From: Verrucomicrobiota bacterium
GTDB lineage: Bacteria > Verrucomicrobiota > Verrucomicrobiia > Limisphaerales > J093
Reading direction: 5' to 3'
Length of the DNA stretch: 64,000 bases
Assembly (NCBI GenBank): GCA_016716505.1
Contig: JADJWF010000002.1
Span: 186,001 to 250,000, forward strand
The notes below the pieces were generated by a model. The model was not told the DNA's origin, did no database searches, and saw only the letters and a program-made list of their open reading frames with translations. The position numbers were made by a program, and so were the translations under genes. Below are positions 36,220-44,000 of this stretch, piece by piece (within the stretch, counting starts at the first letter, position 1; each line of letters starts with the position of its first letter).

Positions 36220-36966
36220 TCACCGCCGGCCGTCGTACCAAATCGCGCACTCCTCGCGCCGCCGGTGGGTCTGGCCGCGGGAAAACACCGACCGCAGGAC
36301 GAATCGTCGGAACTCGGCCGGCGAATACAGGTCCAGCTTGCGCGCGGAGGTCAGCAGCCGGTGGCGCCGCAGGATGACGACGCGCCGGCCCCGCTCCCGC
36401 GCCAGCCGTTTGAGCCGACGGCTGAACTCGATTTCCTCCGACACGTAAAGGTCGTCACTGAAACCGCCAAGCTGACGAAAGGCCGCTGCTTCGCAGAACA
36501 AGAACCCACCCGGTGCCCAGCCGGTCCAGCGGCTGAGCCGGTTCCACAGGCTGGCGAGGTGTCGCCCGCGTCCCGCGTAGTTCTCCAACTCCACGTTGGC
36601 GCCGCCGCCGAGGCACTCACCGGAGGCGATCGTCGCGGCGAGTTCGTCGAACAAGCCGGGGGTGGGAAACGAATCCGCGTCGAGAAACAGCAGCCACTGC
36701 CCGCGGGCCGCCGCAGCCGCCCGGTTACGGGCGCGGGCGATCTGGTTGACCGGTTCCGCGACCACGAGAGCCCCGTTCGCGCGGGCAATTTCGGCCGTGC
36801 GGTCGGTGGAGTTGTTGTCGCAAACGATGACCTCATGCCGCCAACCCCGGGGGCGCAGTGCCTCCGCCGCTGCCGCCACGGAAGCCAGGCATCGGCCGAG
36901 CAGCTTTTCCTCGTTAAACGCTGGAATCAGGACCGAGAGTTGAATGGCGTCGGCAGGAGCAGTCAC
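36220..36966 (-). CDS. Family 2 glycosyltransferase
   Basis: A 248-residue cytoplasmic GT-A-fold glycosyltransferase. The N-terminus is LSVLIPAFNEEKLLGRCL. The nucleotide-sugar-binding VIVCDNNSTDRTAEIA and the metal-binding QWLLFLDADSFP follow. A bulky Trp-rich loop (LWNRLSRWTGWAPGGFLF) and SEEIEFSRRLKRLA contribute to the acceptor site. No transmembrane segment is obvious. The acceptor and sugar cannot be named. The GTG at 36966 gives the normal family start (eight residues before LSVLIP); longer in-frame starts add unlikely sequence. Confidence 0.82.
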   Translation of the reverse strand: MTAPADAIQLSVLIPAFNEEKLLGRCLASVAAAAEALRPRGWRHEVIVCDNNSTDRTAEIARANGALVVAEPVNQIARARNRAAAAARGQWLLFLDADSFPTPGLFDELAATIASGECLGGGANVELENYAGRGRHLASLWNRLSRWTGWAPGGFLFCEAAAFRQLGGFSDDLYVSEEIEFSRRLKRLARERGRRVVILRRHRLLTSARKLDLYSPAEFRRFVLRSVFSRGQTHRRREECAIWYDGRR

Positions 36967-37100
36967 GCGGCCGTCAAATTGAAGCCGGTTCCGCTCGAAG
37001 CAACTCGCGGCTCCGCGGCGGAGAACCAGACGTGCAGGCCTGAATGAGCCGGAAGCTGATCCAGCCGCACCAAGGCCGCGCGTCAAACAACCTCTGCGGG

Positions 37101-38084
37101 TTACTTCAGCTCCAGATCCGCCGGTTTGACGCCCTTGATGAATTTTCCGAAGCCGAAAAAGGTGGGTCGGTACTCGCCGATCGGTGTGGCATCGGCCTTC
37201 GCCGGAACCTCGAGCCCAGTCAGCCAGTAGGCCGCGTTCACGATGAGGCGGCGGAGGTCCTCGCTCGCAAAATCCACCGCCGCCCCGATGGTCGAGGTCA
37301 GCGCGCGGGTCGTCTTGCCGTTGGGCCAGGTGTAATCACGCAGCCACACCAAGGGCATGAGCGACTTGCGCCAGTTGGGCGGCGAGTCGGCGGCCATGCC
37401 TTTCAACACCAAGCCATGCATGAGCACGGTGTCGGTCGGTTTGAGGTGAATCACCCCATAGACGTCGCTCGGGCCGAAGACGTCCACCACGCCACGCAGC
37501 ACGGGGTGTTTGGCGTGCGTGCCGTCCACCAGACCGCGCGTCGCCTCGGTACCGTGGTCGCCGTGATGGTTGATCCACGTCTCGCCCAGCACCTGCTGCC
37601 CGAAGCCACCCGGCCACTCTTTACTGGCAAAGTCCCATTTGGCGAAGGGACTCTGTTTATTGCGGGTGTAGTTGAAGGCGTGAGTCGCGGTGCGGAGGGC
37701 TATGATCGGCTTGCCGGCCTGCAGGTAATCCACGAAGTGCTGCATGTCGCGGTCGGGCAGTTCCCGAAAACGAAAGGCCGTGATCACGAGGTCGGCCGTG
37801 CCCAGCAGGTGCATCCCCGGGACGTTGGTCTGGTTGTTCGGGTCTATCGTGCCATCGGCCGGGTTGATGGAGAACAGCACCGTGCATTTGAACCCGTGGC
37901 GCTGACTCAACAGCTTGCCGAACATCGGCAGGGATTCCTCGGAGCGGTACTCTTCGTCGCCCGCGAGCAGCACCACGTGCTTGCCGTTGGCGCGATCGGC
38001 CGGGGGGCTGTAGGTAACCCACTCGGCGGCGACGGTCGCGAGCGACAAACAACCTGCGGCGACAAACGGAATCAGGGCATTCAT
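37101..38084 (-). CDS. Secreted ThuA-domain protein
   Basis: A 327-residue protein with a Sec signal peptide (ALIPFVAAGCLSLATVAA). It has a ThuA-like class I glutamine-amidotransferase-like fold, seen in KHVVLLAGDEEYRSEESLP, ADLVITAFRFRELPDRDM, ALRTATHAFNY and HGDHGTEATRG. ThuA-type proteins act in trehalose/disaccharide utilisation, and in Verrucomicrobia they are typically found next to Gfo/Idh/MocA oxidoreductases, as here (54 bases downstream of one). This suggests periplasmic carbohydrate processing. The exact reaction is unknown. Confidence 0.82.
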   Translation of the reverse strand: MNALIPFVAAGCLSLATVAAEWVTYSPPADRANGKHVVLLAGDEEYRSEESLPMFGKLLSQRHGFKCTVLFSINPADGTIDPNNQTNVPGMHLLGTADLVITAFRFRELPDRDMQHFVDYLQAGKPIIALRTATHAFNYTRNKQSPFAKWDFASKEWPGGFGQQVLGETWINHHGDHGTEATRGLVDGTHAKHPVLRGVVDVFGPSDVYGVIHLKPTDTVLMHGLVLKGMAADSPPNWRKSLMPLVWLRDYTWPNGKTTRALTSTIGAAVDFASEDLRRLIVNAAYWLTGLEVPAKADATPIGEYRPTFFGFGKFIKGVKPADLELK

Positions 38085-38138
38085 GGACGGAGACGAGTGA
38101 AGGCCAGTCGTGGACAGAAGTTCTTCCGACAGGGAAGT

Positions 38139-39452
38139 CTAAACGAACCGTGTCTTGCCCGGCACCGCCATCGGCGGCACGGGAAGCGCCTGATCCCAGC
38201 GGAGGTCGTCCGGCACCAGCTTTTCCGTACTGGCCATGATTTGTTCCCAGGTGATCTCCTGGCCGGTGTAGGCGGCCGTGCGGCCCATGATGGCCATCAG
38301 CGTGCTGTTGGTCATCCACACCCCGTCGTTGCGCGGTTCGCCCTTGCGGATGGAAGCGAACAACTCGCGGTGTTCCTGCACATACATCTCGGCCCCGGGG
38401 TTGCGGCCGCGATAGCGCCAGTTGTTTTGCCCGGTGATGGTCGGCGCGTTCCAACCGCAGCGGCCCACGCCCGTGGAGCCCAGCAGGTAGTCGGAATTGT
38501 CCGTGTAGCAATTGCTGATCTGGCGCTGCGCCATGGTCGCCCGAACGCCCTCCGGGAATTCGTAGAACACGTCAATGTGGTCAAAAATGTTCCCCTCGTG
38601 ATTGGGGACGTTGCGCCCGCCGTTGGCGACGCACTTGACCGGTAGAACGCCGTTCATCGCCCACGCAATCTTGTCCACGCTGTGGCACGCCTGCTCGACC
38701 AGCCCGTCACCGCAAACCCAGACGAAATTGTACCAGTTCCGTAACTGCCACTCGACATCCCCCATGCCGGCCGGCCGCGTGCTGGCGGGGGGCATGGGCT
38801 TGACCGGGCCGCTCAAGTAGGTTGCGTGGTAATGGCGGATGTCACCGATCATGCCGTCGTGCACGCGGGAGTAAAATTCGCGGCACGCCTGATCGAACCG
38901 CCAACAGAAGCCGGCAACGAGGGCGAGGCGCTTCTCCTTGGCCCGGGCCGCGCTTTCGAAAACGGATCGCACGCCCGGCACATCCGTCGCCATCGGCTTC
39001 TCACAAAAGACGTGTTTGCCGGCATCCACGGCCGCTTTGAGGTGCAACGGCCGGAAGCCCGGCGGCGTGCATAGCAACACCACGTCCACCCCCGCCGCGA
39101 TGACCTTTTGGTATGCATCGAGGCCGGAGAACGTGGTTTCCGGTGTGACCGTCACGCGCTCCGCCATCGAAGCCTCGCGTTTCATGGCGGCCACCGCCCC
39201 CTTGGCGACGGACTCGAAGACATCGCCCACGGCCACGAGGACACAGTTCGGGTCGGCGTTCAGCGCATCGCGGGCGGCGCCACTGCCACGTCCGCCGCAG
39301 CCCACCAGGCCCACCCGCAGGGTTTCCGAGTTTTGCGCGAACAGCCGGGGCGGAGTGGCAATGCCGAAGGCCAGCGCGCCACCCACGAGGGTCGAGGTCT
39401 TGATGAAATCGCGGCGCGAAGCGCGCGGCGAGGATGAGGGAGTTGATCTCAT
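38139..39452 (-). CDS. Tat-exported Gfo/Idh/MocA-family oxidoreductase
   Basis: A 437-residue oxidoreductase with a twin-arginine signal (SRRDFIKTSTLVGGALAFG, about residues 12-30). The Rossmann fold starts at LRVGLVGCGGRGSGAA. VLLCTPPGFRPLH and HVFCEKPMATDVPG hold the conserved Glu-Lys-Pro. SVDKIAWAMNG and a Trp-rich C-terminal domain follow. It differs considerably from the similar gene at 13519-14862, so they are not recent duplicates. Its neighbours are the ThuA gene downstream and a Dabb gene 54 bases upstream. Pairing with ThuA supports sugar-derivative oxidation or reduction in the periplasm. Confidence 0.85.
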   Translation of the reverse strand: MRSTPSSSPRASRRDFIKTSTLVGGALAFGIATPPRLFAQNSETLRVGLVGCGGRGSGAARDALNADPNCVLVAVGDVFESVAKGAVAAMKREASMAERVTVTPETTFSGLDAYQKVIAAGVDVVLLCTPPGFRPLHLKAAVDAGKHVFCEKPMATDVPGVRSVFESAARAKEKRLALVAGFCWRFDQACREFYSRVHDGMIGDIRHYHATYLSGPVKPMPPASTRPAGMGDVEWQLRNWYNFVWVCGDGLVEQACHSVDKIAWAMNGVLPVKCVANGGRNVPNHEGNIFDHIDVFYEFPEGVRATMAQRQISNCYTDNSDYLLGSTGVGRCGWNAPTITGQNNWRYRGRNPGAEMYVQEHRELFASIRKGEPRNDGVWMTNSTLMAIMGRTAAYTGQEITWEQIMASTEKLVPDDLRWDQALPVPPMAVPGKTRFV

Positions 39453-39506
39453 AAGAGTGTGTCGGACGGGTTGATGCGAGCCGCCAGAAGGCGGCCCGCG
39501 ATGGGG

Positions 39507-39806
39507 TTAGGCGAAATCGTACACGCGGACCTGGCGACAGTAAGGTTTGAACGCCCTCTCAACGAATTCGAGATGCTGAGGATGCGCCTGATACTCGTCC
39601 TGCGCCCGCTTGTCAGTGAAGACGATGTTCAACGCGACCTGATAACTCTGGTCCACCACGTTGCGATGGCTCGGCACCATCTTCCCGACGTGGAAATGAA
39701 CGATTCCGGGGATGCTCTTCAGATACCGTTCGGCGGCGGAAACCAACTCGTCGGCCGCCTGGGGCAATTGGGGATCGGTCCAGAAAATCACGACGTGCGA
39801 GAACAT
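39507..39806 (-). CDS. Dabb (stress-responsive alpha/beta barrel) domain protein
   Basis: A 99-residue ferredoxin-like-fold protein. It starts with FSHVVIFWTDPQLPQAADEL, includes SIPGIVHFHVGKMVPSHRNVVDQSY and ends in CRQVRVYDFA, matching the Dabb family from start to end. Such proteins form dimeric barrels; some are enzymes acting on small polyketide- or sugar-like substrates, and others are uncharacterised. In Verrucomicrobia a Dabb gene near Gfo/Idh/MocA genes is common. No signal peptide, so it is cytoplasmic. Confidence 0.85.
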   Translation of the reverse strand: MFSHVVIFWTDPQLPQAADELVSAAERYLKSIPGIVHFHVGKMVPSHRNVVDQSYQVALNIVFTDKRAQDEYQAHPQHLEFVERAFKPYCRQVRVYDFA

Positions 39807-39875
39807 GGGTCTAGCTAACGGGAAGCCCCCGGCGGGCGCAATCCTTTTGGCGGCCCGCCACGAGGAGCGCTGATT

Positions 39876-40766
39876 TCACGGCTGCACCCGGGCCGCCTTG
39901 ATCATTTCCGCCACAAACTCGTCCGTGGTCCACTCCACGCCGACAAAGATGCGCTGGACCCGGCCGGCCGCATCAATCACCACGGTGCGCACGTTGTGAC
40001 TCCACCCTTCGCCATCCCGGGCAAAGATCGTCCCGAACTGCTCGGTGATGGCGTCAATGTCAATCATCGCGCCGGTGAGGAAGTTCCATCGCCGGGGGTC
40101 GTAGTTGTGGCGCTGGCCGTAGGCCCGCAGCACGGACGGGGTGTCGTAGGCGGGATCGAAGGACAACGACAGCAAATGCCAGTTTTCCGGGGCGTCAGGC
40201 ATGGCTTTGAGCCGGGCACAGGCCTCGGCGAACTGCTGGCTCTGCCGGGGACAGAAGGTGGGATACGGACACCGGGTGTAAATGAACGTCAGCCCCAACG
40301 CCTGACCACGAAAGTCAGCGAGGTTGACCGGCTGGCGGAGCTCGTTCGTGAACTGGTAGTTCGGCAGCGGGTCGCCCACCTTGAGTTCCTCGACCAGCCG
40401 TGTAATCCGGACTCCCTCAATCTGCGGCCGGACGTCCTCCGGTCGCGCTCGCTCGAGCACCCGGATTTGGTCAATCCAGCCATCGTCCGGGGTCACGGTC
40501 ATCCGGAAGGTGACCGTGTCGCCCACCTGAATCCCTGCCAGTTCGGCCGGGTCCTTGACCGTAAAGGGCATGGTCATCGCGGCCATGTAGCCCGGGATTT
40601 CCTCGTGCCGGATGCGCACGGTGTCACCGCCGGGCAATTCGCGAACCACGCCTTTGACCTCGAACACCCGAACCGCGTCAGCGGCTTGAGATGGGCCGGT
40701 GTTCCGCGTCCGACATCCGGCCGCCACCACGGCCAGGCACACTGCCAAAAGGAGTCCTCGCGTCAT
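39876..40766 (-). CDS. Lipoprotein with CusF-like copper domain fused to SCO1/SenC domain
   Basis: A 296-residue lipoprotein (lipobox VAAGC, lipidated Cys18) with two copper-related parts. Residues about 33-105 form a CusF-like domain with HEEIPGYMAAMTMPF, whose His and Met residues match the copper-binding pattern. Residues about 125-295 form an SCO1/SenC thioredoxin-like domain. It has TFIYTRCPYPTFCPRQ, a C-x5-C variant of the metal-binding C-x3-C, and the conserved His in GWSHNVRTVV. SCO proteins deliver copper to cytochrome c oxidase CuA. No oxidase genes are in the window. It lies 33 bases after phoR and may be co-transcribed with it. Confidence 0.85.
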   Translation of the reverse strand: MTRGLLLAVCLAVVAAGCRTRNTGPSQAADAVRVFEVKGVVRELPGGDTVRIRHEEIPGYMAAMTMPFTVKDPAELAGIQVGDTVTFRMTVTPDDGWIDQIRVLERARPEDVRPQIEGVRITRLVEELKVGDPLPNYQFTNELRQPVNLADFRGQALGLTFIYTRCPYPTFCPRQSQQFAEACARLKAMPDAPENWHLLSLSFDPAYDTPSVLRAYGQRHNYDPRRWNFLTGAMIDIDAITEQFGTIFARDGEGWSHNVRTVVIDAAGRVQRIFVGVEWTTDEFVAEMIKAARVQP

Positions 40767-40799
40767 GTCAGCATCAGACGCAACGACGCGTCGGCGCCA

Positions 40800-42026
40800 T
40801 CAATCCGCCCGCTGTTCCCCCAGCGGCAGGGCCGGCGGGTCGGCTTTCGGCAGCGTAAAAAAGAAGGTCGCGCCGCCATGCGGCCGGCTCTCCACCCGCA
40901 CTTCGCCCCCGTGCGACTGGACGATGTGCTTCACGATCGCGAGTCCCAGCCCGGTGCCCCCCTGCTCGCGCGAGCGGGCCTTGTCCACCCGGTAGAAGCG
41001 CTCGAAGACGCGGGCCAGGGCCTCGCCCGGAATGCCCGGGCCTTCGTTGTGGACCCACATTTCCAGCTTGTCCTCCGGCAACGCACGCGCGCCGATGGTG
41101 ACCGCCGTGCCGCGCTCCCCATACTTGATCGCGTTGTCCGCCAGGTTCACCAGCACCTGCTGCAGGCGGTCGGCATCCGCGCGGGCGGTCAAGTTTTCCG
41201 GCACCTGGTTGGCGATGTGCATCTGCCGTTCGGCCGCGCGCACTGCAAAGTCCTCGGCCACCCGCGCTGCTTGGGCCCGCAAGTCCACCCGCTGCAGATT
41301 GAGCGCAATGCCGCCGGACTCGAGCTGCGAAAGCGTCAGCAAATCCTCGATCAAATACGTCAACCGATCGGCGTGCCGGGCGATGGTCTGGAGGAAGCGG
41401 AGCTGCACCGCCGGGTCATTGCGGGCGCCGTCAATCAACGTCTCGACGTAGCCCTTGATCACCGACAGGGGCGTCCGGAGTTCATGACTGACGTTGGCGA
41501 CGAACTCCTTGCGCGCATTCTCGAGCCGCTTCTGCGCCGTCAGGTCATGGAACACCACGATCACGCCCTGCTCCCCGCTTCCGCCGTTCTGAACGACCGC
41601 GGCATTCAGTTGGAGACACCGCCGATCCAGCCCCGGCAACTCCAGTTCATACCCCCAGACCGAACCCTGCACCCGCGCCCGGGTGACCATCTCCTGCACC
41701 TCCGCCAAGCGCACCGTTTCGAGGACGGTCCGTCCCCGTACCTCCGAGGTGATGTTGAAGAGCCGCCGGAACGAGTCGTTGGCGAAGGCCACCCGGCTTC
41801 GTTCGTCAAGGAGCAAGACCCCTTCGCCCATGCTGTTGAGGAGGGCTTGCAGGCGGGCTTCCTCCTGAGTCTGGTTCAGGGCCACCGATTGGCGGAGGGC
41901 GGACGCCTCCTCGCGGGCACTGGCCAGGACGCGGCGAAGTTCCTGCAATTCACGACCGCGGCGCCACCAAAGCCAGGCCAAAATGATGGCTGCGGAAACG
42001 GCCAGCAGCGCAAGAACGGTCCACAT
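40800..42026 (-). CDS. phoR: PhoR-like sensor histidine kinase
   Basis: A 408-residue membrane histidine kinase. It has one N-terminal transmembrane helix (TVLALLAVSAAIILAWLWW), a helical linker, and a PAS domain (about residues 60-165, LLNSMGEGVLLLDERSRVAFAN). The HisKA motif is FVANVSHELRTPLS with the phosphorylated His near residue 181. The ATPase domain has N (NLADNAIKYGE), G1 (VHNEGPGIPG) and G2 (GGTGLGLAIVKHIV) boxes. The single helix plus PAS layout is that of PhoR, which senses phosphate status through the Pst transporter. It begins 21 bases after phoB. Confidence 0.88.
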   Translation of the reverse strand: MWTVLALLAVSAAIILAWLWWRRGRELQELRRVLASAREEASALRQSVALNQTQEEARLQALLNSMGEGVLLLDERSRVAFANDSFRRLFNITSEVRGRTVLETVRLAEVQEMVTRARVQGSVWGYELELPGLDRRCLQLNAAVVQNGGSGEQGVIVVFHDLTAQKRLENARKEFVANVSHELRTPLSVIKGYVETLIDGARNDPAVQLRFLQTIARHADRLTYLIEDLLTLSQLESGGIALNLQRVDLRAQAARVAEDFAVRAAERQMHIANQVPENLTARADADRLQQVLVNLADNAIKYGERGTAVTIGARALPEDKLEMWVHNEGPGIPGEALARVFERFYRVDKARSREQGGTGLGLAIVKHIVQSHGGEVRVESRPHGGATFFFTLPKADPPALPLGEQRAD

Positions 42027-42047
42027 GACGAGATTGAACCCGGCCGA

Positions 42048-42731
42048 TCAATCCTCGCCGATTCGGTAACCCACCCCACGCACGGTCTCGAGCAGACGCG
42101 CAGCGCGGCCCAGCTTCTCCCGCAGCCGGCGCATGTGAGTGTCCACCGTGCGCGTGTCAATCACGCTGTCGTACTCCCACACGTCCCGGAGCAGTTGCTC
42201 GCGCGACTGGACGCGACCCCGGCGCTGGGCCAGCACGGTCAGCAGTTTGAACTCCGTCGCGGTCAGGTCCACCGTCTGCCCTCCCACGGCGGCGTAGTGG
42301 CGCGGCACATCAATGACCAGTTCGCCGATCTGGATGTACTCGGCTTTGTCCGCCGCCGATTGTCGCCGGCGGAGGAGATTCTTGACCCGCAAGACCAGTT
42401 CCCGCGGGCTGAACGGTTTGGTGATGTAATCGTCCGCGCCGAGTTCAAGACCCAGAACGCGATCGAGTTCCGCCGCCTTGGCCGTGAGCATGATGATCGG
42501 GATGCCGGAAGTTGCCGGACTGCGTCGGAGGATTTTGCAGACCTCCAAGCCATCCACCTCGGGCAACATCAGGTCGAGGAGGATCAGGTCGGGCGCGTGC
42601 GTGCGGGTCCGATCCAGCGCGGTCGCACCGTCAGCGGCCGACACGACCTCGAAACCGGCCGCTTTCAGGTTGAACTCGACCAGTTCCGCGGCATCGGGCT
42701 CATCTTCGACCACCAAGATTTTCGGTTTCAT
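42048..42731 (-). CDS. phoB: PhoB-like response regulator
   Basis: A 227-residue OmpR/PhoB-family response regulator. The receiver domain contains ILVVEDEPDAAELVEFNL, the phosphoacceptor Asp in LILLDLMLPEVDG (about residue 52) and the conserved Lys in DYITKPFSPRE. The C-terminal winged helix ends with RTVDTHMRRLREKLG and VRGVGYRI. The ATG at 42731 starts KPKILVVEDE, the usual position; upstream in-frame codons lie in the promoter. A three-repeat Pho box stands 36 bases upstream, which strongly supports the PhoB assignment and predicts positive autoregulation. Confidence 0.9.
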   Translation of the reverse strand: MKPKILVVEDEPDAAELVEFNLKAAGFEVVSAADGATALDRTRTHAPDLILLDLMLPEVDGLEVCKILRRSPATSGIPIIMLTAKAAELDRVLGLELGADDYITKPFSPRELVLRVKNLLRRRQSAADKAEYIQIGELVIDVPRHYAAVGGQTVDLTATEFKLLTVLAQRRGRVQSREQLLRDVWEYDSVIDTRTVDTHMRRLREKLGRAARLLETVRGVGYRIGED

Positions 42732-42766
42732 CCGAAAGCCGCTTACCATGACGGCATCGTGAAACG

Positions 42767-42795
42767 GTGACGGGCAGGTTACAAGCCGGTTACAT
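42767..42795 (-). promoter_or_regulatory. Pho box upstream of phoB
   Basis: On the minus strand three 7-mers occur with an exact 11-base period: ATGTAAC (42795-42789), TTGTAAC (42784-42778) and CCGTCAC (42773-42767). PhoB binds tandem 11-bp repeats of a C-T-G-T-A/C-A-T/C core followed by four bases, so this is a typical Pho box. It lies between the glycosidase-like gene and phoB, in position to replace a -35 element for a phoB promoter. Confidence 0.7.
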
Positions 42796-42832
42796 CGGGT
42801 CACGCCGGAGGAACAGGCGGGCCGTTGCCGCC

Positions 42833-43942
42833 TTATGGAACGGCATTCTCGGCGGCTCCCGCCTGCCGCGGCAGCGGTCGGCTGGTCAGAAGTCCGATTC
42901 CCCTTCCCTTCACGCCCACCGCGCAATAGTGCAGGTAAAACACCTCGCTCACCGGTTCATACACCAGCGAGATCTTGTGGGCGTACTGTTGGTCGAGGCC
43001 GCCGGGATGGCCGCCGGCGCGGTAGAGCGGCTCGGGATGGGCCGTCCAATGCACCAGATCGCGCGAGAACGCGATCATGATGTGGGCGCCGCCCCGCCCC
43101 ACCCCGAAGTAAAGCATCGTCCAGTGATCGCCGTCGCGAAACACCTTGGGGTCGGACGCGAACTGTTCGTCGAAGCCGCCCACGCGAACCGGGATCACCG
43201 GATTGGCCGGGTACCTCATCCACGTCAGCAGGTCAGTCGAGAACGCCAGCCCCGTTTGCTCGGTCCCGCCGTTGGCGGCGTTGTAAAAGTTGAAGAACCG
43301 CCCGCGGTGTTCGACCAGCCACGGTTGGTAAATGCAGTCCTTCTCCCACTCGCCACAGTCCGGATCGTACACGGAGAGGATCGGTGCACCCTTGGCGCGC
43401 CGCCAGGCCAGCCCCTCGTCACTGACCGCCACCCCTTCGTAGCCGGGCCGCAATTCGTAGCCGCCCTGCCGCGGGTAGCAGCCGTACAAGGTCCAAAAGC
43501 GTCCATCCCTTCGCTTGAGTACGCGTGGGGCCTTCAGTTCGTATGACTCGTACAAATAGGCGCCGATCACCCGGCCGCCGTGGTCAAACTCACCCGCCGG
43601 TCCGAAGCCCATGGCCAGCCGATGGTCGGTCCAGTCCACCAAGTTGGTGCTGGTCGCCACGAATGAATTGTACCCCTCGCCGTTGAAGGCGATGTAACTC
43701 ATGAACCACCGGTTGGTCTGCCCGGGCAGTTGATACACGCACGGCACATCCGTGCTGTGAAACGACTCGTAGCCGGGAATCTTCGGCTGCGCGGGAATCA
43801 CATGGTCCGGCCAATAGTGCCAGCCGCGAAATGGCGCCGACCACGCATCCAGGGTTTCCCGATCAATCCCCTGTCCGACGACGGCGATCGAGGCGCCGGC
43901 CAAGACCCACCACGCCGCAATCCAGCCGGGCTTTGATTTCAT
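42833..43942 (-). CDS. Secreted beta-propeller glycosidase-like protein (GH43/GH32-type)
   Basis: A 369-residue protein with a Sec signal peptide (WIAAWWVLAGASIAVVGQ). Recurrent blades typical of five-bladed propeller glycosidases are visible: FVATSTNLVDWTDH, VAVSDEGLAWRRAKG, LAFSTDLLTWMRYP and IAFSRDLVHWTAHP. Conserved acidic positions such as DPDCGEWEKDCIYQPW and ASDPKVFRDGDHW are present. It is probably a periplasmic glycosidase or phosphorylase-like enzyme; the exact family cannot be assigned by eye. It lies 58 bases downstream of the MFS transporter gene, suggesting uptake and breakdown of the same glycan. Confidence 0.7.
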   Translation of the reverse strand: MKSKPGWIAAWWVLAGASIAVVGQGIDRETLDAWSAPFRGWHYWPDHVIPAQPKIPGYESFHSTDVPCVYQLPGQTNRWFMSYIAFNGEGYNSFVATSTNLVDWTDHRLAMGFGPAGEFDHGGRVIGAYLYESYELKAPRVLKRRDGRFWTLYGCYPRQGGYELRPGYEGVAVSDEGLAWRRAKGAPILSVYDPDCGEWEKDCIYQPWLVEHRGRFFNFYNAANGGTEQTGLAFSTDLLTWMRYPANPVIPVRVGGFDEQFASDPKVFRDGDHWTMLYFGVGRGGAHIMIAFSRDLVHWTAHPEPLYRAGGHPGGLDQQYAHKISLVYEPVSEVFYLHYCAVGVKGRGIGLLTSRPLPRQAGAAENAVP

Positions 43943-44000
43943 GCGCGGAGTGATAAGGGAAGTGCGGCTCGAGGGAAAGCGCAGCCCATCCCGCCCGCGT

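Noticed and set aside
39996..42770. Antisense open frame opposite the SCO, phoR and phoB genes
   Set aside because: Crosses three well-supported genes and their intergenic gaps, including the Pho box.
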